Shown: positions 1-8,628 of the stretch, piece by piece
How positions within the stretch are numbered: position 1 is the stretch's first letter
Layout: each line of letters opens with the position of its first letter
Assembly: GCA_016790285.1 (NCBI GenBank)
Contig: JAEUPJ010000070.1
Location: 1-64,000 of the forward strand
Origin: Roseateles sp.
GTDB lineage: Bacteria > Pseudomonadota > Gammaproteobacteria > Burkholderiales > Burkholderiaceae_C
Direction of reading: 5' to 3'
DNA: 64,000 nucleotides
The notes under the pieces: generated by a model
What the model saw: the letters and a program-made list of their open reading frames with translations, nothing else
Told to the model about the DNA's origin: nothing
Databases searched by the model: none
Made by a program: the position numbers and the translations under genes

Positions 1-90
1 CCACAGCGACGGGTACTCCCCTCGGTGCTCCTGCACCATCCTCACCGCGCGCTCACGCACCTCGGGCGAGAACTTGTTCGACTTGCTCAT
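1..90 (-). CDS. IS3-family transposase OrfA, N-terminal fragment
   Basis: Thirty codons are visible, beginning [19 protein letters not shown] and running off the left edge of the window. This is the N-terminus of the helix-turn-helix OrfA subunit of IS3-family (IS407-like) transposases; in the family OrfA binds the ends and is joined to OrfB by programmed -1 frameshifting. The ATG sits about 50 bases from the inverted repeat, as is usual. Identification rests on recognition of the N-terminal motif only, since the body is outside the window. Confidence 0.8.
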   Translation of the reverse strand, partial: MSKSNKFSPEVRERAVRMVQEHRGEYPSLW

Positions 91-140
91 GGCTCAATCC
101 TCTCAGAGTGTTGAGCCTCCGCGATACCCGGGGCGGTTCA
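1..140 (-). mobile_element. End of an IS3-family insertion sequence
   Basis: On the minus strand this stretch begins at base 140 with TGAACCGCCCCGGG, a terminal inverted repeat typical of IS3-family elements (they start with TG). It runs through a roughly 50-base leader into an OrfA start codon at base 90. The rest of the element lies beyond the left edge. The boundary at 140/141 falls inside an IS5-type transposase reading frame, so this element interrupted that gene. The exact end is inferred from the repeat and from where the IS5 protein homology resumes. The second end and the target duplication cannot be seen. Confidence 0.8.
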
Positions 141-631
141 AGGACGCCTTCTTCGGCTACCGCGGCTACAGCGCTGTGGACACCGAGGACGGCTACGTCG
201 ATCACGTCGAAGTACACCCGGCCAACCAGGCCGAGGTGAACAAGCTGCCGGGGATCGTCGACGCCCTCGTCGAGCAAGGCATCCGGCCCGAAGGTGTGTT
301 GGCAGACAAAGGCTACGCGAGCACGGCCAACCGCGACTACCTCAAGGCCAAGGGCATCGGCGACCTGATCCAGTTCAAAGGCAGCCGAGGCAACCCTGTG
401 CATCCCCTGCAGACGCAGATGAACCGAGCCATCGCGACGCTGCGCTACAAGGTCGAGCAGGGCTTCGGGACGATGAAGCGGCGCTTCCATCTGAGTCGAG
501 CGCGTTATCTCGGGGCCGCCAAGACACAGGCGCAAATGGCCTGGGCGGCGCTGGGGCTGAACCTGCTCAAGGCGATGAGGAAGCTGCAAAGCGGGCGGCT
601 GCAGCCGTGTTCAGGGAGTAGTCCGTCCTGA
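141..631 (+). pseudogene. IS5-family transposase, 5'-truncated by the IS3 insertion
   Basis: The reading frame resumes at the IS3 boundary with KDAFFGYRGYSAVDTEDGY and continues to a TGA at 629-631, about 163 codons. It is the C-terminal part of an IS4/IS5-type DDE transposase. An ADKGYAS block carries an Asp expected in the catalytic domain. The segment RYKVEQGFGTMKRR fits the R-(3)-E-(6)-K part of the IS5-type signature. The N-terminal part, with the first catalytic Asp, is missing from the window and separated from this piece by the IS3 element, so the gene is dead here. In-frame start codons upstream of 141 belong to the IS3 sequence and are not genuine. Confidence 0.8.
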
Positions 632-777
632 GAGGCCAAAGCCCCCGGGCAGGCGCTCAAAACACGTCAAAACGGCCCGAATCCGAGATCTTGACTGCGC
701 ATCTCGAAACCCTCGCCCGCCCGGTTGCTCGCCGCTCGTTGCGATGTCGGTTGTGCAGCGGTCTCGGAAGGTCTAAA

Positions 778-1872
778 TCACACGTTGAACAGGAAATGCA
801 GGACGTCGCCATCCTTGACGACGTACTCTTTCCCTTCCGCGCGCATCTTGCCTGCGTCCTTGGCGCCCTGTTCACCTCTGTACTGGATGAAGTCGTCATA
901 GGCGATGGTCTGGGCGCGGATGTAGCCTCGCTCGAAGTCGGTGTGGATAACGCCGGCAGCTTGCGGCCCGGTATCGCCGATGCGGATCGTCCATGCGCGA
1001 ACCTCCTTCACGCCGGCCGTGAAATAGGTCTGCAGGCCCAGCAGCTTGAATGCGGCGCGGATCAGCCGGTTCAGCCCAGGCTCGTCCTGCCCCATCTCGG
1101 CCAGGAAGAGAGTGCGGTCTTCGTCGCTCATGTCGGCCAGATCGGCCTCGGTCTTCGCGCAGATGGCCACGACCGGAGCGTTCTGGCTCGCAGCGTACTC
1201 ACGCAGGCGATCGAGGAACGGATTGTTCTCGAACCCGTCTTCCGAGACGTTGCCGACGAACATTGCCGGCTTGGCTGTGATCAGGCAAAGGGGCTTCAGG
1301 ACGGCGTGCTCTTCCTTGCTGAAGTCGATGGACCGCACGGGCTTGGCTTCATCGAGTGCGGCCTGGCACTTCTTCAGCACCTCAACCAACCGCGCGGCCT
1401 CCTTGTCGCCACCCGCCTTGGCAACCTTGCTGTACCGCTGCAGACTCTTTTCGACGGTGCTCAGGTCGGCCAGGCACAGTTCGGTCTGGATGACCTCGAT
1501 ATCGGCGATCGGGTCGACCTTGCCATTGACGTGAATGACGTTCGGGTCCTCGAAGCACCGCACGACGTTGACGATGGCGTCCGTCTCGCGAATGTGGGAG
1601 AGGAACTGGTTGCCCAAGCCTTCACCCTTGCTGGCGCCGGCGACCAGGCCGGCGATGTCGACGAACTCCACGACTGCGGGCAACACGCGCTCGGGCTTCA
1701 CGATCTCTGCCAGCGCAGCCAACCGCGGATCAGGCAATTCCACGATGCCGACGTTCGGCTCGATGGTGCAGAACGGGTAGTTCTCGGCGGCGATGCCGGC
1801 TTTGGTCAGGGCATTGAAGAGCGTGGACTTGCCAACGTTGGGCAGTCCCACGATGCCGCATTTGAGGCTCAT
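778..1872 (-). CDS. ychF: Ribosome-binding ATPase YchF (redox-regulated, Obg-like)
   Basis: YchF is a universally conserved Obg-family P-loop protein that prefers ATP, binds the ribosome and is linked to oxidative-stress regulation. The 364-residue product has the expected length. It starts [17 protein letters not shown], which carries the G1/P-loop GLPNVGKST. The G3 block [20 protein letters not shown] and the C-terminal TGS-like domain ending [10 protein letters not shown] are both visible. An in-frame start nine codons upstream exists, but MSLKCG matches the family N-terminus. It is transcribed divergently from the monooxygenase gene at 1996. Only about 145 bases separate its stop codon from the IS5 remnant. 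Confidence 0.96.
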   Translation of the reverse strand: MSLKCGIVGLPNVGKSTLFNALTKAGIAAENYPFCTIEPNVGIVELPDPRLAALAEIVKPERVLPAVVEFVDIAGLVAGASKGEGLGNQFLSHIRETDAIVNVVRCFEDPNVIHVNGKVDPIADIEVIQTELCLADLSTVEKSLQRYSKVAKAGGDKEAARLVEVLKKCQAALDEAKPVRSIDFSKEEHAVLKPLCLITAKPAMFVGNVSEDGFENNPFLDRLREYAASQNAPVVAICAKTEADLADMSDEDRTLFLAEMGQDEPGLNRLIRAAFKLLGLQTYFTAGVKEVRAWTIRIGDTGPQAAGVIHTDFERGYIRAQTIAYDDFIQYRGEQGAKDAGKMRAEGKEYVVKDGDVLHFLFNV

Positions 1873-1995
1873 GGCGGGTCTTTCTGGTGGGGAAGCCACC
1901 GGCGCGCGCCGGGGCTGAAGCCCACGATTTTAGTCTGCGGCGTCCGTGCTTCCCTGCAGCAGGCTGGGGCCACACCCCCTGCCTACAATCGGGCC

Positions 1996-3117
1996 ATGCA
2001 AAGCGTGGACGTGTTGGTCAAAGGGCGGGGTGCCGTCGGCAGCAGCTTGGCGCTGAGTCTTGCCGCGCAGGGGCTGTCGGTCGGCATGGCAGACGCCGCT
2101 GAGGCGGCCCGTTCGGATGATGTCCGGACATATGCGCTCAACGCTGCGTCCGTTGCGCTGCTCACCGAGCTCAAGGTCTGGGACGGCCTCCCCGCGGATG
2201 CCGTGAGTCCCGTGTACGACATGGTCGTTTGCGGAGACGCCACCGAGGCCGAGACGGCGGGCCGTCTGAGCTTCTCGGCCTGGCAGCAAGGCGTGCGAGA
2301 GCTCGCCGTGATCGTCGATGCGGCGGCGCTGGACGCGCAGTTGGCCACTGCTCTGCGCTTCTCGCCTCATGTTCGCCAGGTGTCGCCTGACACGCCGGCG
2401 GCGCTGACCGCCCTGTGTGAAGGCCGCCAGTCCGCCGCCCGCGAAGCCTTGGGCGTTGCCTTCGAGCCCAAGGCCTATGGTCACCGTGCCGTGGCCACGC
2501 GCCTCGTGGCGGACCGTCCCCACCAAGGTGTGGCCCGTCAATGGTTCGGCGCCGGCGGCGAAGTTCTCGCGCTGCTGCCGTTTGAGAGACCCAGCCCCGC
2601 CCACTCCTATGGGCTCGTGTGGTCGTGCGAAGAGCAGCGCGCGCAGGCGCTGCTCGCCATGCCCGCCCCGGATTTCGAACGCGAGTTGAACGTCGCCACA
2701 GGGGGCGCTGCCGGCCAGTTGTCCCTCGGTGGGCCCCGTGCAGGCTGGCCGCTCGCCCTGGCCCGTGCGGGTGAAGTCAGCGGGCCGGGCTGGGTGTTGA
2801 TGGGTGATGCCGCGCATCTGGTGCACCCGCTGGCCGGCCAGGGCCTCAACCTCGGACTGGGTGACGTGGCGGCGCTGGCGCGCGTCATGGCCGGGCGTGA
2901 ATCCTGGCGCCCGCTCGGTGACGAGCGGCTGCTGCGCCGGTATGCGCGAGAGCGCCTGGCCCCGACGCTCGCGATGGGCGAGCTGACCGACGCACTCCAA
3001 CGCCTGTTCGCGCAGCCGTCGCCCGTTGCCCGCAATCTGCGAAACCGCGGCCTCGACGCCCTGGACCAACTCACACCCCTCAAGCGCTGGCTCACCCAGC
3101 GTGCTCTCGGTCTCTGA
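1996..3117 (+). CDS. UbiH/COQ6-family FAD-dependent aromatic monooxygenase
   Basis: Flavoprotein hydroxylases of this family put oxygen on the aromatic ring of ubiquinone precursors. The 373-residue protein has an N-terminal dinucleotide fold GRGAVG at about residues 10-15. The family's second FAD motif, GDAAHLVHPLAGQGLNLGLG, lies near residues 267-287. The ATG at 1996 is preceded by a TACAAT box (1984-1989), consistent with a promoter close to the start. It heads a run of plus-strand genes and is divergent from ychF. Which ring position it hydroxylates (UbiH, UbiF or a VisC-like role) cannot be decided from motifs, so no symbol is given. Confidence 0.88.
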   Translation: MQSVDVLVKGRGAVGSSLALSLAAQGLSVGMADAAEAARSDDVRTYALNAASVALLTELKVWDGLPADAVSPVYDMVVCGDATEAETAGRLSFSAWQQGVRELAVIVDAAALDAQLATALRFSPHVRQVSPDTPAALTALCEGRQSAAREALGVAFEPKAYGHRAVATRLVADRPHQGVARQWFGAGGEVLALLPFERPSPAHSYGLVWSCEEQRAQALLAMPAPDFERELNVATGGAAGQLSLGGPRAGWPLALARAGEVSGPGWVLMGDAAHLVHPLAGQGLNLGLGDVAALARVMAGRESWRPLGDERLLRRYARERLAPTLAMGELTDALQRLFAQPSPVARNLRNRGLDALDQLTPLKRWLTQRALGL

Positions 3118-3150
3118 CCGCCTCTTCGCGACTCTTGCCTGGACGCTACC

Positions 3151-3888
3151 GTGCTGAACCGTTCCTTCTCGCTCGCTGCCTTGTTCACTGCCCTGATCTC
3201 CGCCGGGATCACGGCGCATGCCAACGAGGCCGTCATCCGCAAGGCGATCGCCGAGCGCATGCCCAATGCGCCCAAGGTCGACGAGGTGCGGCCCGCGCCG
3301 ATGCCCGGTCTGTGGGAGATCCGCATCGGCAACGAGGTCCGCTACACCGACCCGACGGGCAGCTATCTCATCGAAGGTGAACTCATCGACCTCAAGGCGA
3401 GGAAGAACCTCACCGAAGAGCGCGTGACTCAGCTCAACCGCATCGACTTCGCGACCCTGCCGTTCAAGGATGCCATCGTGTGGAAGAGCGGCACCGGCAA
3501 GCGGCGCATCGCCGTCTTCGCGGATCCGAACTGCGGGTACTGCAAGCGCTTCGAGAAGGGCCTGCAGGAGATGAAGGACGTCACCGTCTACACCTTCCTC
3601 ATCCCCATCCTGGGCGGCGACTCACCCGAGAAGTCGCGCGCCATCTGGTGCGCCAAGGACAGCACGGCCACGTGGCTGGCCTGGATGCTCAAGAGCGAGC
3701 AGCCGCCCAAGGCACCCGCGGGCTGCGATGACGCCGCCATCGAGCGCAACCTGGCGCTGTCCCGCAAGATCCACGTCAACGGCACGCCCGCAATCCTGCT
3801 GGAGGACGGCAACCGCATCCCGGGCGCGGTCGGTGCCGTGGAACTCGAACGCCGCCTGCAAGCCCTGACCCCGACCAGCAAGTCCTGA
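3151..3888 (+). CDS. dsbC: Periplasmic thiol:disulfide isomerase DsbC
   Basis: DsbC rearranges wrong disulfides in periplasmic proteins and is kept reduced by DsbD. The 245-residue product has a Sec signal peptide ending near SAGITAHA. A small dimerisation domain follows, then a thioredoxin fold with the CGYC active site at about residues 128-131 (DPNCGYCKRF). A second Cys pair (IWCAKD and AGCDD) matches the structural disulfide of DsbC. The cis-Pro loop is visible as VNGTPAIL. The start is GTG at 3151, the first start in frame that gives an intact signal peptide. It lies 33 bases behind the monooxygenase gene, probably in the same transcript. Confidence 0.92.
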   Translation: MLNRSFSLAALFTALISAGITAHANEAVIRKAIAERMPNAPKVDEVRPAPMPGLWEIRIGNEVRYTDPTGSYLIEGELIDLKARKNLTEERVTQLNRIDFATLPFKDAIVWKSGTGKRRIAVFADPNCGYCKRFEKGLQEMKDVTVYTFLIPILGGDSPEKSRAIWCAKDSTATWLAWMLKSEQPPKAPAGCDDAAIERNLALSRKIHVNGTPAILLEDGNRIPGAVGAVELERRLQALTPTSKS

Positions 3889-3903
3889 TCGCCTCGTCAT
3901 CCG

Positions 3904-4341
3904 ATGAGCCCTGAGAACCGCCAACTCGCGCACCGGCTGGGCTATGCCGGCCTCGTTCCCTTCGTGCTGGGCTGTGCCCTGATCTGGCTGATCGCCGATC
4001 GCAACCTGGACCAGCACGCCTTCGTGAGCCTGGCGCTGTCGGCGTATGCGGCGCTCATCATTTCCTTCCTCGGCGGCATCCATTGGGGCCTGTCCTTCGC
4101 GCGCGGCCTGCCTGGGCGCCAGCCGCTCGTGTGGGGCATCACGGCGCCGCTGCTGGGTTGGCTGGGTGTGCTGATGTCGCCTTATGCAGGGCTGGCCTTG
4201 CACGGCGGCGTGCTGATCGCGTGCTACGTGATCGACCGCCGTGTCTACCCGCAGCTGGGCGCTGGTGACTGGCTCACGCTGCGCTTCCGGCTCACCGCGG
4301 TGGCGTCGTTCAGCTGCTTCCTCGCTGCGGCGGGCAGTTGA
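3904..4341 (+). CDS. DUF3429 inner-membrane protein
   Basis: This is a 145-residue, very hydrophobic protein with about four to five predicted membrane spans and short loops. Family recognition rests on the pattern of an N-terminal LGYAGLVPFVLG span and the ISFLGGIHWG block typical of DUF3429 proteins. No biochemical role is established for the family. Its stop overlaps the start of the M61 peptidase gene (TGATG at 4339-4343), so the two are translationally coupled. Confidence 0.75.
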   Translation: MSPENRQLAHRLGYAGLVPFVLGCALIWLIADRNLDQHAFVSLALSAYAALIISFLGGIHWGLSFARGLPGRQPLVWGITAPLLGWLGVLMSPYAGLALHGGVLIACYVIDRRVYPQLGAGDWLTLRFRLTAVASFSCFLAAAGS

Positions 4342-6056
4342 TGTCAGCCGGCCCGCATTACCGCATCGAGCTGGCCGACCTCTCGGCCCACCGCTACCGC
4401 GTCACGCTGACGCTGCCCGAGCCGGCGGCTGATCAGGTGTTCAGCCTGCCGGTGTGGATTCCCGGCAGCTACCTGGTTCGCGAGTTCGCCAAGCACCTCA
4501 GCGGCTTGCGCGCCTGCCAGGCAGGCCGCGACCTGCCCGTGGAGCAGCTCGACAAGGCCAGCTGGCGGGTGCCCAGCGAGCCCGGCGCGGGCGCGCTGAT
4601 GCTGACCTGCGACGTCTACGCCTTCGATGCTTCCGTGCGTACGGCTTGGCTGGATGACCAGCGGGCCTTTTTCAACCCGAGCAGCCTGTGCCTGCGGGCG
4701 CAAGGTTTCGAGCGCGCGCCGCATCGCATCGAGCTCGCCGGGTTGCCCCGCGGCTGGCAGGTCGCCACGGAGATGCCTGAGGTCGAAGGCGGATGGCAGG
4801 CGCCGGACTATGACGAGCTGCTGGACCACCCCTTCGAGATCGGGGCCCACTGGCACGGCCAATTCGAGGCGGCGGGCATCGTGCATCGCGTGGTCGTGGC
4901 CGGCGCCTGGCCGAGCTTCGACGGCCGGCGGCTGCTCGCTGACGTGCAGCGCATCTGCGAGGCGCAGATCGCCTTCTGGGGCGGCGCTCCCTTCGAGCGC
5001 TACAGCTTCCTGCTCTGGGCGGTTGACGACGGTCACGGCGGCCTCGAGCACCGCGCGAGCACGGCGTTGATCTGCGCGCGGCGCGAACTGCCCACCGCAG
5101 CGGAGCCCGCGTTGCCCAGCGACCCCTATGCCCGACTGCTCGGGCTCTTCAGCCACGAATATTTCCACGCCTGGAACGTGAAGCGCTTGCGCCCGGCGGA
5201 GTTTGCGCACTTCGACTACCAGCGCGAGAACTACACCGAGCTGCTGTGGTTCTTCGAGGGCTTCACGAGCTACTACGACGAGTTGTTCCTGCTGCGCGCG
5301 GGCCTGGTGGACGCGCCGCGTTACCTCAAGCTGCTGGCGGCGTCCGTCAACGGGGTGCTCGCGGCGCCGGGGCGGCGCGTGCAGCCGCTGGCGCAGGCCA
5401 GCTTCGAGGCCTGGACCAAGTACTACCGGCCCGACGAGAACAGCCCCAACGCCACCAGCAACTACTACGGCCAGGGCGCGCTCGTGGCCCTGTGCCTGGA
5501 CCTGCGGCTGCGCGCCCAGGGCAGCAGCCTGGATGCCTTGATGGCGCGGCTGTGGCAGTCGAGCCAGGGCGGCCCCGTCAGCGAGGCGGACGTACTGGGC
5601 GCCGTGCGCATGCTGGGTGGCGACGACGTGGCCGCGGCCCTGCACGGCTGGGTGCACGGCACGGATGAACTGCCGCTGGCCGAACTGTTGGGTGCCGCCG
5701 GCGTGACCTGGCGCGATGAGGGTCGCCAGACGGTCGCGCAGCGGCTGGGCCTGCGGGTTCGTGAGAGCGCCCTCACCGGCGTCACGGTCACGCACGTGCT
5801 GGACGGCGGCAGCGCGCAGGCCGGCGGCCTGCATGCGCGGGACGAGATCCTCGGCGCCAATGGCTGGCGCCTGCGGCGCCTGGACGACGCGCCCACCCTG
5901 CTGACCGCTGGCACGCACACGCTGCGCCTGCTCGTGAGCCGAGACCAGCGCCTGGTGGAGCTGCCTGTCGAGCTGCCGCCGGCCAAGGCGGCGGCGATCG
6001 CCCTGTCGCTCACGGACGGTGCGCACGACGCGCGCCAGCGCTGGCTGGGCGCTTGA
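4341..6056 (+). CDS. M61-family (glycyl aminopeptidase-like) metallopeptidase with PDZ domain
   Basis: M61 enzymes are zinc peptidases related to glycyl aminopeptidase. The 571-residue protein has an N-terminal beta-rich M61 domain and a gluzincin-type catalytic domain with HEYFHAWNVKRLRP starting near residue 272. HEYFH supplies two zinc-ligand His residues and the catalytic Glu; a downstream ENYTELLWFFEGFTSYY block carries the third-ligand region. A C-terminal PDZ-like domain spans roughly residues 470-550. No signal peptide is evident, which suggests a cytoplasmic location. The ATG at 4341 overlaps the previous stop; a TTG one codon earlier is also possible. Substrates are unknown. Confidence 0.88.
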   Translation: MSAGPHYRIELADLSAHRYRVTLTLPEPAADQVFSLPVWIPGSYLVREFAKHLSGLRACQAGRDLPVEQLDKASWRVPSEPGAGALMLTCDVYAFDASVRTAWLDDQRAFFNPSSLCLRAQGFERAPHRIELAGLPRGWQVATEMPEVEGGWQAPDYDELLDHPFEIGAHWHGQFEAAGIVHRVVVAGAWPSFDGRRLLADVQRICEAQIAFWGGAPFERYSFLLWAVDDGHGGLEHRASTALICARRELPTAAEPALPSDPYARLLGLFSHEYFHAWNVKRLRPAEFAHFDYQRENYTELLWFFEGFTSYYDELFLLRAGLVDAPRYLKLLAASVNGVLAAPGRRVQPLAQASFEAWTKYYRPDENSPNATSNYYGQGALVALCLDLRLRAQGSSLDALMARLWQSSQGGPVSEADVLGAVRMLGGDDVAAALHGWVHGTDELPLAELLGAAGVTWRDEGRQTVAQRLGLRVRESALTGVTVTHVLDGGSAQAGGLHARDEILGANGWRLRRLDDAPTLLTAGTHTLRLLVSRDQRLVELPVELPPAKAAAIALSLTDGAHDARQRWLGA

Positions 6057-6063
6057 CCCCGCC

Positions 6064-7164
6064 ATGAAGGCCGCGCGGCCACCGGGCCTGCTGGTGCTGG
6101 CCGTGCTGGGCCTGCACCTGCTGCTCGGGCACGAGGTGCAGCGCATCCATGACGGCTGGCTCGACGACGCCTCGCCACCGATGCCACCTCGCATGCAGGT
6201 GGCGTTCGTGCAGGAGATGGTGGTTCAGGCGCCCCCCTTGCGCGTGGTGACCCCGCCGGCAGCAGCTGCAGCGGCGCGGCGGGCCGCCGCCAAGCAGGCA
6301 TCGGGCGCGCCGGCGCCGGCGGCTTCGGAGCCCGCACAGCCAGCCCCGGACGCCTCGGCTCCGGCGGACTCGCTCCCCGCTGCCATCGCCGAAGCCGCCT
6401 CGGCGCCGGCCGACTCGTCCGCACCGCGGGCCGGCACGGCCGCGTCCGCGGTCGCGAGCGACGAGCCCGGGCCCGAGTGGCCGCTGTCCACCCGCCTCAG
6501 CTACCTGCTGACCGGCCATTACCGCGGCCCCTTGAACGGCAGCGCGCAGGTGGAGTGGCTGCGGCAGGGGCGCGACTACCAGGTGCATCTGGACGTCGAC
6601 CTGGGCCTCATCAGCCGCCGCATGAGCAGCCAGGGCCGGCTGACGCCCGAGGGCATCGCGCCGCAGCGCTACGACGAAGAGACCAAGCTCGTCCTCATGG
6701 ACCCGCGCCGCGCTCGCGTGCTCTTCCTGGGCGCCGACGTGCAGCTCGCCCACGGCGCGCGCGAGCCCGTGCCCCCGGGGGCGCAGGACTCGGCCAGCCA
6801 GTTCGTGCAGCTGACCTGGCTCTTCCTGACCGGGCGCGAGCCGCTGCTGGCCGGGCACGCCGTGCGCTTCCCGCTCGTATTGCCGCGCCGCCAGTACGCC
6901 TGGCAGTACGACGTCGTTGGCGAAGAGACGCTCGACACGCCCATGGGCCCCATCGCCACCTGGCACTTGAAGCCCGCCCGTACCGCGGCGGGCGGCGACC
7001 TGCTGGCCGAGGTGTGGCTCGCCCCGTCCCTGCAGTACCTGCCCGTGCGCATCCTGATCCGCCAGGACGCCGAAACCCACATCGACCTCGTCCTCAAGCG
7101 CGCGCCTTTGCAAGCCGCGCCAGAATCTGCCGATCCCCGCATCCCCAGGAGACTGTCCCAATGA
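6064..7164 (+). CDS. DUF3108 domain protein with an N-terminal membrane segment
   Basis: The 366-residue product begins [21 protein letters not shown], a signal anchor or signal peptide. An Ala/Pro/Ser-rich linker of about 80 residues follows. The C-terminal domain, from about residue 140, is recognised as DUF3108 (start [16 protein letters not shown], later blocks [11 protein letters not shown] and [17 protein letters not shown]). DUF3108 proteins are envelope proteins of unknown function with a predicted beta-barrel-like fold. The ATG at 6064 lies seven bases after the M61 stop, and the gene overlaps the next one by ATGA. The low-complexity linker suggests the folded domain is held away from the membrane. 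Confidence 0.75.
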   Translation: MKAARPPGLLVLAVLGLHLLLGHEVQRIHDGWLDDASPPMPPRMQVAFVQEMVVQAPPLRVVTPPAAAAAARRAAAKQASGAPAPAASEPAQPAPDASAPADSLPAAIAEAASAPADSSAPRAGTAASAVASDEPGPEWPLSTRLSYLLTGHYRGPLNGSAQVEWLRQGRDYQVHLDVDLGLISRRMSSQGRLTPEGIAPQRYDEETKLVLMDPRRARVLFLGADVQLAHGAREPVPPGAQDSASQFVQLTWLFLTGREPLLAGHAVRFPLVLPRRQYAWQYDVVGEETLDTPMGPIATWHLKPARTAAGGDLLAEVWLAPSLQYLPVRILIRQDAETHIDLVLKRAPLQAAPESADPRIPRRLSQ

Positions 7165-7949
7165 CCTACGAATGCATCCTCACCGCCGTGCATGGCGACG
7201 GCCCGCGCAAGACCGGCCTCATCACGCTGAACCGCCCCAAGGCGCTGAATGCGCTGAACGACCAGCTGATGGACGAACTGGGCGAGGCACTGCTGGTCTT
7301 CGACGCGGACGACGGCATCGGCTGCATCGTGCTCACGGGGTCGGAGCGCGCCTTTGCGGCTGGTGCCGACATCCCCACCATGCTGCCGCACACCTTCGCG
7401 TCAGCCTTCAAGAGCGGCCTCATCTCCAAGAACTGGGAAACCATCCTGCAGGTGCGCAAGCCCGTCATCGCCGCGGTCGCAGGCTTTGCGCTGGGCGGCG
7501 GCTGCGAGCTCGCCATGATGTGCGACTTCATCATCGCCGCCGACACCGCCAAGTTCGGCCAGCCCGAGATCAAGCTCGGCATCGTCCCCGGCGCGGGCGG
7601 CACGCAGCGCCTTCCGCGCGCCATCGGCAAGAGCAAGGCGATGGACATGCTGCTGACCGCCCGCATGATGGCGGCCGCCGAGGCCGAGAGCGCCGGCCTC
7701 GTGTCGCGCGTGGTGCCGGCCGACAAGCTGCTCGAAGAAGCGCTGGCCGCGGCCGAGACGATCAATGGCTTCAGCGGGCCGTCGGTCATGCTGATCAAGG
7801 AGCTCGTGAACCTGGCCTACCAGGGTCCGCTCACCGACGGCGTGGCGGTGGAGCGCCGCTACTTTCATGCCCTGTTCGGCAGCCACGACCAGCGCGAAGG
7901 CATGGAAGCATTCCTGGCCAAGCGGGCGCCCACGTTCGAGCACCGTTGA
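7161..7949 (+). CDS. Enoyl-CoA hydratase (crotonase family)
   Basis: This enzyme adds water to trans-2-enoyl-CoA in fatty-acid or aromatic-acid degradation. The 262-residue length is standard. Both catalytic glutamates of mitochondrial crotonase can be placed: [11 protein letters not shown] (Glu144 equivalent) and FGQPEIKLG (Glu164 equivalent). The oxyanion-hole loops [10 protein letters not shown] and FALGGGCE are intact, as is [15 protein letters not shown]. It therefore looks like a true hydratase and not just a crotonase-fold isomerase. The ATG at 7161 overlaps the DUF3108 stop by four bases. The physiological acyl-CoA substrate is not indicated by the context. Confidence 0.92.
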   Translation: MTYECILTAVHGDGPRKTGLITLNRPKALNALNDQLMDELGEALLVFDADDGIGCIVLTGSERAFAAGADIPTMLPHTFASAFKSGLISKNWETILQVRKPVIAAVAGFALGGGCELAMMCDFIIAADTAKFGQPEIKLGIVPGAGGTQRLPRAIGKSKAMDMLLTARMMAAAEAESAGLVSRVVPADKLLEEALAAAETINGFSGPSVMLIKELVNLAYQGPLTDGVAVERRYFHALFGSHDQREGMEAFLAKRAPTFEHR

Positions 7950-7987
7950 TTGCTGACTTTGGCGGCAGGATCATGACGAACTAGGGA

Positions 7988-8014
7988 TGACTATTTGTGC
8001 GGCGCAAATAGTCA
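7988..8014. promoter_or_regulatory. Perfect 10-bp inverted repeat downstream of the enoyl-CoA hydratase gene
   Basis: TGACTATTTG at 7988-7997 pairs perfectly with CAAATAGTCA at 8005-8014 across a 7-base spacer. The repeat lies 39 bases after the hydratase stop and 124 bases before the DUF4148 start. It is AT-rich in otherwise GC-rich DNA and has no following T run, so it looks more like a protein-binding operator or a processing hairpin than an intrinsic terminator. Function is unknown. Confidence 0.5.
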
Positions 8015-8137
8015 GTTCCGGTTCTCCTGGTGTTTCTACTGAGGACGACTTCTTACAGTTCAGGCCATGGACACCGCGGTCGCGATGTCCGAATGACCCA
8101 AGCAGGACGTTCCTGCCAGTACCTGAAGGAGCCCGTC

Positions 8138-8512
8138 ATGAACAAGCTGTCCACCCTCTTCGCCGCCATCGCCCTTGTTGCCGCTGGTGCCGCCTCGGCC
8201 CAGACCGATGCCCCCCTGACCCGTGATCAGGTCGTTGCCGACCTCGTTGCCGCTCGCAACAGCGGTGAACTCGCCGCCATCCAGGGCGAGAAGGGCGTTG
8301 AAGTGACCACGCCCGCCTCGGCCAAGGCCGCCGCCGTGGCCACCACCAAGCTGCCGCGTCAGGCCGTCCTGAGCGTCAAGCCCACGGAAGTCACCACCGA
8401 CGTGAAGACCGCCGCCGCTCTGGCCGCCGACCACGGCGAAAACGCTGCCCGCGAGCTGGGTGATTTCCCGGCCCCGGTCGTGCGCCGCGCCTCGGCGCTG
8501 GCTGCCCGCTGA
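8138..8512 (+). CDS. DUF4148 small periplasmic protein
   Basis: The 124-residue protein has a clear Sec signal peptide (LFAAIALVAAGAASAQ, cleavage after ASA). The short Ala-rich mature part contains LTRDQVVADLVAARNSGELAA, the hallmark of DUF4148 proteins common in Burkholderiales. The start ATG is preceded by GAAGGAG at 8125-8131, a good ribosome site, which excludes longer upstream starts. It stands as a single gene followed by a strong terminator. The family has no established function. Confidence 0.85.
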   Translation: MNKLSTLFAAIALVAAGAASAQTDAPLTRDQVVADLVAARNSGELAAIQGEKGVEVTTPASAKAAAVATTKLPRQAVLSVKPTEVTTDVKTAAALAADHGENAARELGDFPAPVVRRASALAAR

Positions 8513-8539
8513 AACAATCGAGTTTCAAGCTGTGCAAAG

Positions 8540-8563
8540 GCGACCCGCGAGGGTCGCTTTTTT
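8540..8563 (+). terminator. Intrinsic terminator after the DUF4148 gene
   Basis: A perfect 7-bp stem GCGACCC / GGGTCGC (8540-8546 with 8551-8557) closes a GCGA tetraloop and is followed directly by six T residues. It lies 27 bases past the DUF4148 stop and separates that gene from xylF. Confidence 0.88.
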
Positions 8564-8628
8564 GTTGTCTGCGTTCCTAGAATCCGCGGCCCGCTCCAGA
8601 ACAACTCCCGGCGGGCCATGGAGACAAG

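Noticed and set aside
74..140. N-terminal extension of the IS5 transposase frame
   Set aside because: The bases belong to the IS3 inverted repeat and leader; the open frame across the junction is accidental.
7988..8014. Inverted repeat as an intrinsic terminator of the enoyl-CoA hydratase transcript
   Set aside because: The stem is AT-rich and is followed by GTTCCGG, not a T run, so termination is unlikely.
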